Below are positions 21,518-25,373 of a DNA stretch of 25,373 nt, in pieces. Numbering within the stretch: position 1 is the stretch's first letter; every line of letters starts with the position of its first letter. The position numbers and the translations under genes were made by a program. This stretch comes from an uncultured Chloroflexota bacterium (GTDB lineage: Bacteria > Chloroflexota > Dehalococcoidia > Dehalococcoidales > RBG-16-60-22), in the NCBI GenBank assembly GCA_903915565.1, contig CAIWTG010000263.1:1-25373 (forward strand), given 5' to 3'. Below the pieces are notes generated by a model. It worked only from the letters and a program-made list of their open reading frames with translations, did not search any database and was not told where the DNA came from.

Positions 21518-23004
21518 CTCCCGCGGAGCTTTATAATCATCTCTTTGAGGTTTTGCCAGAGGCTATTGGCTTTAGTCTCTTTATCCACGGAAGCCATTTC
21601 TTCGCCGTAGCGCACGTTTTCATACAGCTGTGTCAGGTTGCCCAATGGCCGGGCGCTGTCCGGCACGATGTTTTTAATGCGTCGGGCGTACTCTTCGGCG
21701 GTCTCGTGACGGCGTCGGGCGATACCGGAACGTCCCGCCTCCCACTGCATGTGGCGATAGATTTCCCGGATATTCAGCCTCCCGCTTTCTTCGCCAAAGT
21801 GATATGCGGGCTCTTTGACGGGTTTACGGCGACGCCCCAGTGAGTTAAAGAATTCCTTCAAATCGTCCCTCAAGCCCTTCCAGCTAAAGAGCGACTCGCG
21901 GACTTCATCCAAATCCTCACTGGCATGACGAGTGCGGTAACGCGAGATGGCTTTAGCCAGCAGAAAGATAACCAGCGCAATGATAATCGCCAGGACGACC
22001 CATTTGATAACCAAAATAGCTGTGGGCGAAAGTTCTTTCGCCCCCCCCTGATCTGGAAACGGCTGCGTCATATTGCCGCTTGTCTGCGTCTGGTCCTGCA
22101 AATTTTGAGCAAACAGACCAAGGAACCACTTAAAGACGTACACCAGACCCTGCCCAATCCAGATGATGGGCCACATGATATATTCGAATATCTTGCTTAG
22201 GAAATCGTAGACAGCTTGTACGCCGCGGCCGATGGCATCGATAAAACCCGGCGAGAATAAAGAAGCCACGCCGAAGCCGATGAGAATCATCAAGCCGATA
22301 ACGCCCAGCATCACTGGCAGCCAGCGCCAGACCGATGTTAACCCGGCTTCTTCCTTGGGCATGGCGCGGCGCATGTTATAAAGATGGCTGATAGCGATAG
22401 CCAGGAGACCGAAGAAGAAAAAGGCGATAACGTTTATACCGATATCCGCTCCCGGACCAGGAATACTGCCGGACGACGCGCTAATCTGCCAGAAGATAAT
22501 TAACACGACCAGCGCCGCCATCCCCAGCAGGAAGGAGCGGTAGATATCCTTAAAATATGAGGTGGACTGCCCCAATCCGATACCCCGCCACCAGAGATAA
22601 ATCATCGCCGGTACGGCCACGGCGACGGTATTGGCATGACTAAAGGTACTCCCCAGCATTTCAACAATATGGCTGAACCAGCCCGCGGAAAGGAAGGTAT
22701 AGCCGTCGCTATACTCCACAGCGAGGACAAGGAGCATGGTGATTAATCCACTGCCGATGATGACCAGTTGTATCTTCCAGAGAGACCACTGCCGAGGTGT
22801 AAAGATACGCGTAATCACCAGAGAGGCCATGAGAATGATAACGACGGAAGCCAAACTTAAAACCGGGCGGACTTGCTGGAAAAACGGCCAAATGCCTATC
22901 CAGGTTAACCAGGGAGTAAACCAGAAGGCTTCCATTAAAACAACCGCCAGCGGGTAAAAGACTACCGCCAGCCAGTCGAAGTTTTTAAAAATCTCTATCT
23001 TCAT
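21514..23004 (-). CDS. Multi-pass membrane protein with C-terminal DUF4129-like region
   Basis: A 496-residue membrane protein, last gene of a MoxR-DUF58 operon. About eight hydrophobic segments fill residues 10-300, one more lies near 325-350 (LVIKWVVLAIIIALVIFLLA), and the cytoplasmic tail has a DUF4129-type module (IREIYRHMQWEAGRSGIARR then RHETAEEYARRI). In related operons this slot is often a TgpA-like protein with a transglutaminase core between the helices and DUF4129; no Cys-His-Asp core is visible here, only a short linker. The start ATG lies 2 nt after the DUF58 stop. The function is probably in envelope or exopolymer maintenance, by analogy only. Confidence 0.75.
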   Translation of the reverse strand: MKIEIFKNFDWLAVVFYPLAVVLMEAFWFTPWLTWIGIWPFFQQVRPVLSLASVVIILMASLVITRIFTPRQWSLWKIQLVIIGSGLITMLLVLAVEYSDGYTFLSAGWFSHIVEMLGSTFSHANTVAVAVPAMIYLWWRGIGLGQSTSYFKDIYRSFLLGMAALVVLIIFWQISASSGSIPGPGADIGINVIAFFFFGLLAIAISHLYNMRRAMPKEEAGLTSVWRWLPVMLGVIGLMILIGFGVASLFSPGFIDAIGRGVQAVYDFLSKIFEYIMWPIIWIGQGLVYVFKWFLGLFAQNLQDQTQTSGNMTQPFPDQGGAKELSPTAILVIKWVVLAIIIALVIFLLAKAISRYRTRHASEDLDEVRESLFSWKGLRDDLKEFFNSLGRRRKPVKEPAYHFGEESGRLNIREIYRHMQWEAGRSGIARRRHETAEEYARRIKNIVPDSARPLGNLTQLYENVRYGEEMASVDKETKANSLWQNLKEMIIKLRGS

Positions 23005-23006
23005 AA

Positions 23007-24242
23007 CTATTTTGCGTCCAAGTCTTCATTAAGCTCAATTTCTTTTGTCAGTTCCCAGGCAACCTTGTCAGAGACGCGGTAAACAGGAAAATGAGCGGCG
23101 TTCACATCCTTGACCTCGCTGCCGATGGCGATTAGGGTTACACTGCGACCAACTCTCTTTAAATCTAGTAACGTTGCCATCAGCTTTTCGTCAGGCTGGG
23201 CGGAAATAACCACCAGCGTGCTGCCCCAGGGGAGGTTGGAGGCTTCCTCGCGGATGTAGCGGCTCATCATTAGGGATTCCACCTGGTGAATCTGCGCCAA
23301 TGCTTCCAGCACCCGCACCATCTGGTCGGGGTGGCTGGAGGGGGGTACCGTCACCAGGCCGTGCGAGAAGCGTGTAATCTGGTTGACGTAGAGTCCAACG
23401 CGGAAGCCGGCATTGAGGGCATGCTGGGAAAGCGAGGCGGCGGCAATGATACCCAACTCCTGCAGCTGGTCGATGCTGCCCCAGAGGTACTCTCTCAGGG
23501 TGCGGACGTCAAGGAAAATGCTGATATCGATAGTAGTAGTAGGCTCGTAGATTTTAGTTTGTAGTCGGCCGGTACGGGCGGTGCTTTTCCAGTGAATGCG
23601 TTTAAGGGCGTCGCCGGGGTAGTATTCACGCACGCCGGCGGTGAGCACGGGGTCCTGGAAGAGGTGGTGTCTAAGCCGGATATCGCCAAAGAGCTGCTGC
23701 GAAGAAATGCCCAGTTTTTCCAGCGGCACCAGGCGGGGATAAACCAGAAGATAATCAATTTTGTCAATTTCCATATCACGCCGGAAGAACCCAAAAAGGT
23801 CGCCGGACTGGATGCGGGTGGGCCCAAAAAGGAAAGCGCCGCGGCGGGGGCATTTTATGGGGAAACGGCGTTTGACGCGATTATACATGCCGATGGGGAA
23901 GATATTAGTAAGCGTAACGCGCTCTTCGTGCGAGGCCGATGTTTTGCCTTTTAAGAGAACCATCTGCTCCGGAAGCTCGTCTTCAATCTTAATCCAGGGT
24001 AGGGGAAGAGGCTTGCGATTAGAAACTTCAATCTCCAGCGTGATTTCCTCGCCAAAAAAAACCTGATTATGGCTCAAGCGTCGTTTATAATCAACACGGC
24101 GGAGGCAATACTTATTCCAGAGGCGCGATACGCCGCCGGTAAGAATAAAAAGTAGAGCTACCAGAGCCAGCGGCACCTGATGGAGCACCAGGCCGATAAC
24201 TAGAATGATTACGGCAAGGAGAATCCAGTAATCGCCCTTCAT
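23007..24242 (-). CDS. DUF58 protein
   Basis: A 411-residue protein with two N-terminal hydrophobic segments (about 5-36), a beta-rich middle (about 50-170), and the DUF58 core GVREYYPGDALKRIHWKSTA at 203-222, followed by a vWA-like region starting IDISIFLDVRT. DUF58 proteins partner with MoxR AAA+ ATPases and are thought to act as adaptors or metal-binding vWA-like proteins. AAAGG directly precedes the ATG and AGAGG lies 8 nt away; the start is 3 nt after the MoxR stop, so the two are coupled. Confidence 0.88.
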   Translation of the reverse strand: MKGDYWILLAVIILVIGLVLHQVPLALVALLFILTGGVSRLWNKYCLRRVDYKRRLSHNQVFFGEEITLEIEVSNRKPLPLPWIKIEDELPEQMVLLKGKTSASHEERVTLTNIFPIGMYNRVKRRFPIKCPRRGAFLFGPTRIQSGDLFGFFRRDMEIDKIDYLLVYPRLVPLEKLGISSQQLFGDIRLRHHLFQDPVLTAGVREYYPGDALKRIHWKSTARTGRLQTKIYEPTTTIDISIFLDVRTLREYLWGSIDQLQELGIIAAASLSQHALNAGFRVGLYVNQITRFSHGLVTVPPSSHPDQMVRVLEALAQIHQVESLMMSRYIREEASNLPWGSTLVVISAQPDEKLMATLLDLKRVGRSVTLIAIGSEVKDVNAAHFPVYRVSDKVAWELTKEIELNEDLDAK

Positions 24243-24245
24243 CCT

Positions 24246-25220
24246 TTAAGCCTCTGCGGCGCCCTCTTCTTCTACGGGCACGGCTACAGAGTCGCTGATT
24301 TCTTTGAGCGTCTGCTCCGCTTTTTGTCCGCGCAGGCGGCTCTCGGACTTAGGAATCAGGCGGTGAATCAGCACGGGCGTCATCAAGTACTTAATATCGT
24401 CGGGGGTAACGAAGGTTCGGCCGCGGATGGCGGCCAGCGCCTGCGCCGCGTTATAGAGCGCCAGCATGGCGCGTGGACTGGCACCCAGCTCGACGGAGGG
24501 GTGCTGGCGGGTGGCGTGCACCAGGCGGATGATATAGTCCTCGACATCGCGGGCAACGTGCACATCGTGACAGGCTTTCTGCATCTTTATCAGAGCGGCG
24601 GCAGTAATGACGGACTCCAGCTCTTCCAGCGGGTCATTGGCGCGGAAGCGGGAGAGAATAATGTGGTCGTCCTGCTCGGAAGGATAACCAATCTGGATTT
24701 TCATTAAAAAACGGTCGAGCTGGGCTTCGGGGAGGGGGAAAGTGCCTTCCAGCTCGATGGGGTTCTGGGTCGCCATGACCAAAAAGGGGCGGGGCAAAGG
24801 ACGGGTCTCGCCCTCGGTGGTGACCTGACGCTCCTGCATGGCTTCCAGCAGGGCGCTTTGGGTGCGGGGAGTGGCGCGATTAATTTCATCCGCCAGGACA
24901 ACCTGGGACATAACGGGCCCGGGTCGGTATTCAAAGTCGACGGTCTTCTGGTTAAAGATATAGGTGCCGGTGATATCGGAGGGAAGGAGGTCGGGGGTGC
25001 ATTGGATGCGACGGAAGGAGCAGCCGAGGGATTTGGCGAGAGATTTAGCGAGGACGGTTTTGCCGAGGCCGGGCACATCCTCGAGGAGGAGGTGTCCCTC
25101 ACAAAGGAGGGCAACGATAGCCAGCTCGACAACTTCGCCCTTACCGACGATAACGCGCTCGACGTTCTCCTTAATTTTAGCGGCAGCCTGCTTGATTTGC
25201 TGAATTTGTTTTGTATCCAT
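24246..25220 (-). CDS. MoxR-family AAA+ ATPase
   Basis: A 324-residue AAA+ ATPase, first gene of the minus-strand operon. Walker A is in EDVPGLGKT (K54, T55), Walker B is VVLADE (D111, E112) followed by INRATPRTQSALLEAMQER, and sensor 1 is MATQNPIELEGTFPLPEAQL (N153) with DRFLMKI. These MoxR-specific strings leave little doubt. MoxR ATPases act as chaperone-like machines with DUF58/vWA partners to mature membrane or periplasmic complexes; the client here is unknown. The stop is 3 nt before the DUF58 start. No clear Shine-Dalgarno sequence is seen before the ATG. Confidence 0.93.
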   Translation of the reverse strand: MDTKQIQQIKQAAAKIKENVERVIVGKGEVVELAIVALLCEGHLLLEDVPGLGKTVLAKSLAKSLGCSFRRIQCTPDLLPSDITGTYIFNQKTVDFEYRPGPVMSQVVLADEINRATPRTQSALLEAMQERQVTTEGETRPLPRPFLVMATQNPIELEGTFPLPEAQLDRFLMKIQIGYPSEQDDHIILSRFRANDPLEELESVITAAALIKMQKACHDVHVARDVEDYIIRLVHATRQHPSVELGASPRAMLALYNAAQALAAIRGRTFVTPDDIKYLMTPVLIHRLIPKSESRLRGQKAEQTLKEISDSVAVPVEEEGAAEA

Positions 25221-25373
25221 GTTATATACACGCTTTCTATATAGTGGGATATTGCTGACCGAAATTAATTATAGCAGTTAAACTATTTTGAAGCTAATGT
25301 TTATTGTGTGAGGAATGTTACAGACGGAAGTGATATCATGTGTTATGTTTCTTTTGTAACCTAACCCTGTGGA
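25221..25373. other. Upstream region of the MoxR operon to the window edge
   Basis: No gene is visible. On the minus strand a perfect TATAAT (complement of 25268-25273) lies about 48 nt before the MoxR ATG; a -35 cannot be chosen with confidence. TGATATCA (25331-25338) is a perfect 8-bp palindrome, and GTTACA (25317-25322) with TGTAAC (25355-25360) flanks it as a distant inverted repeat. Confidence 0.4.
25268..25273 (-). promoter_or_regulatory. Candidate -10 element of the MoxR operon
   Basis: The complement of ATTATA at 25268-25273 is a perfect TATAAT on the minus strand, giving a predicted leader of about 40 nt. The -35 region is weak. Confidence 0.45.

Overview
The window reads as part of the chromosome of an anaerobic, moderately GC-rich bacterium. 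The best guess is the Chloroflexota, class Dehalococcoidia or a relative. The basis is the mix of a DMSO-reductase-family molybdoenzyme with a cytochrome b partner, paired FAD oxidases with a CCG-type iron-sulfur protein, an aldo/keto-reductase-like protein with ferredoxin-type cysteines, and a heterodimeric ABC exporter behind MarR. This placement is an inference from gene content, not a phylogeny. Nearly all the DNA is coding. I found no rRNA, tRNA, CRISPR array, transposase or prophage gene.

Layout. 1-5382 (+): the 3' part of a molybdopterin oxidoreductase (open at the left edge) overlaps a di-heme cytochrome b gene, followed at 33 nt by a tight UbiA prenyltransferase / radical SAM-SPASM / SAM-methyltransferase operon that looks like a lipid or quinone tailoring pathway. 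5379-6856: a short accessory patch with two small lipoproteins (one on the minus strand with a TTG start), a 57-residue gene and a hicB-hicA toxin-antitoxin pair. 6857-11350 (+): a promoter and a foldable 127-nt leader precede a three-gene FAD oxidase / Fe-S CCG protein / FAD oxidase operon (GlcDEF-like), closed by a strong terminator. 11380-11631: a glutaredoxin-like protein. 11685-16463 (+): a promoter with an overlapping inverted repeat, then marR and two half-transporters forming an asymmetric heterodimeric exporter, then a terminator.

16524-17066: an NAD(P)H-type FMN reductase. 17077-19216 (+): a near-consensus promoter, a duplicated (bi-)cupin protein and an aldo/keto-reductase-like protein that has lost most of the catalytic tetrad but keeps two cysteine quartets. 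19250-20810 (+): elongation factor P and its lysylating enzyme EpmA. 20811-21046: a gene-free stretch with consecutive inverted repeats. 21047-21517 (+): a universal stress protein. 21514-25220 (-): a MoxR / DUF58 / DUF4129 operon, convergent with the stress gene and sharing a 4-bp stop overlap with it.

How the genes may work together. The molybdoenzyme/cytochrome pair and the FAD/Fe-S cassette are both plausible quinone-linked electron-transfer modules. The UbiA/radical SAM/methyltransferase operon could make or modify the lipid carrier they use. The most unusual elements are the catalytically stripped AKR beside the bicupin, the UbiA protein without its second Asp-rich motif, EpmA next to EF-P with no EpmB in sight, and the folded leader of the FAD cassette.
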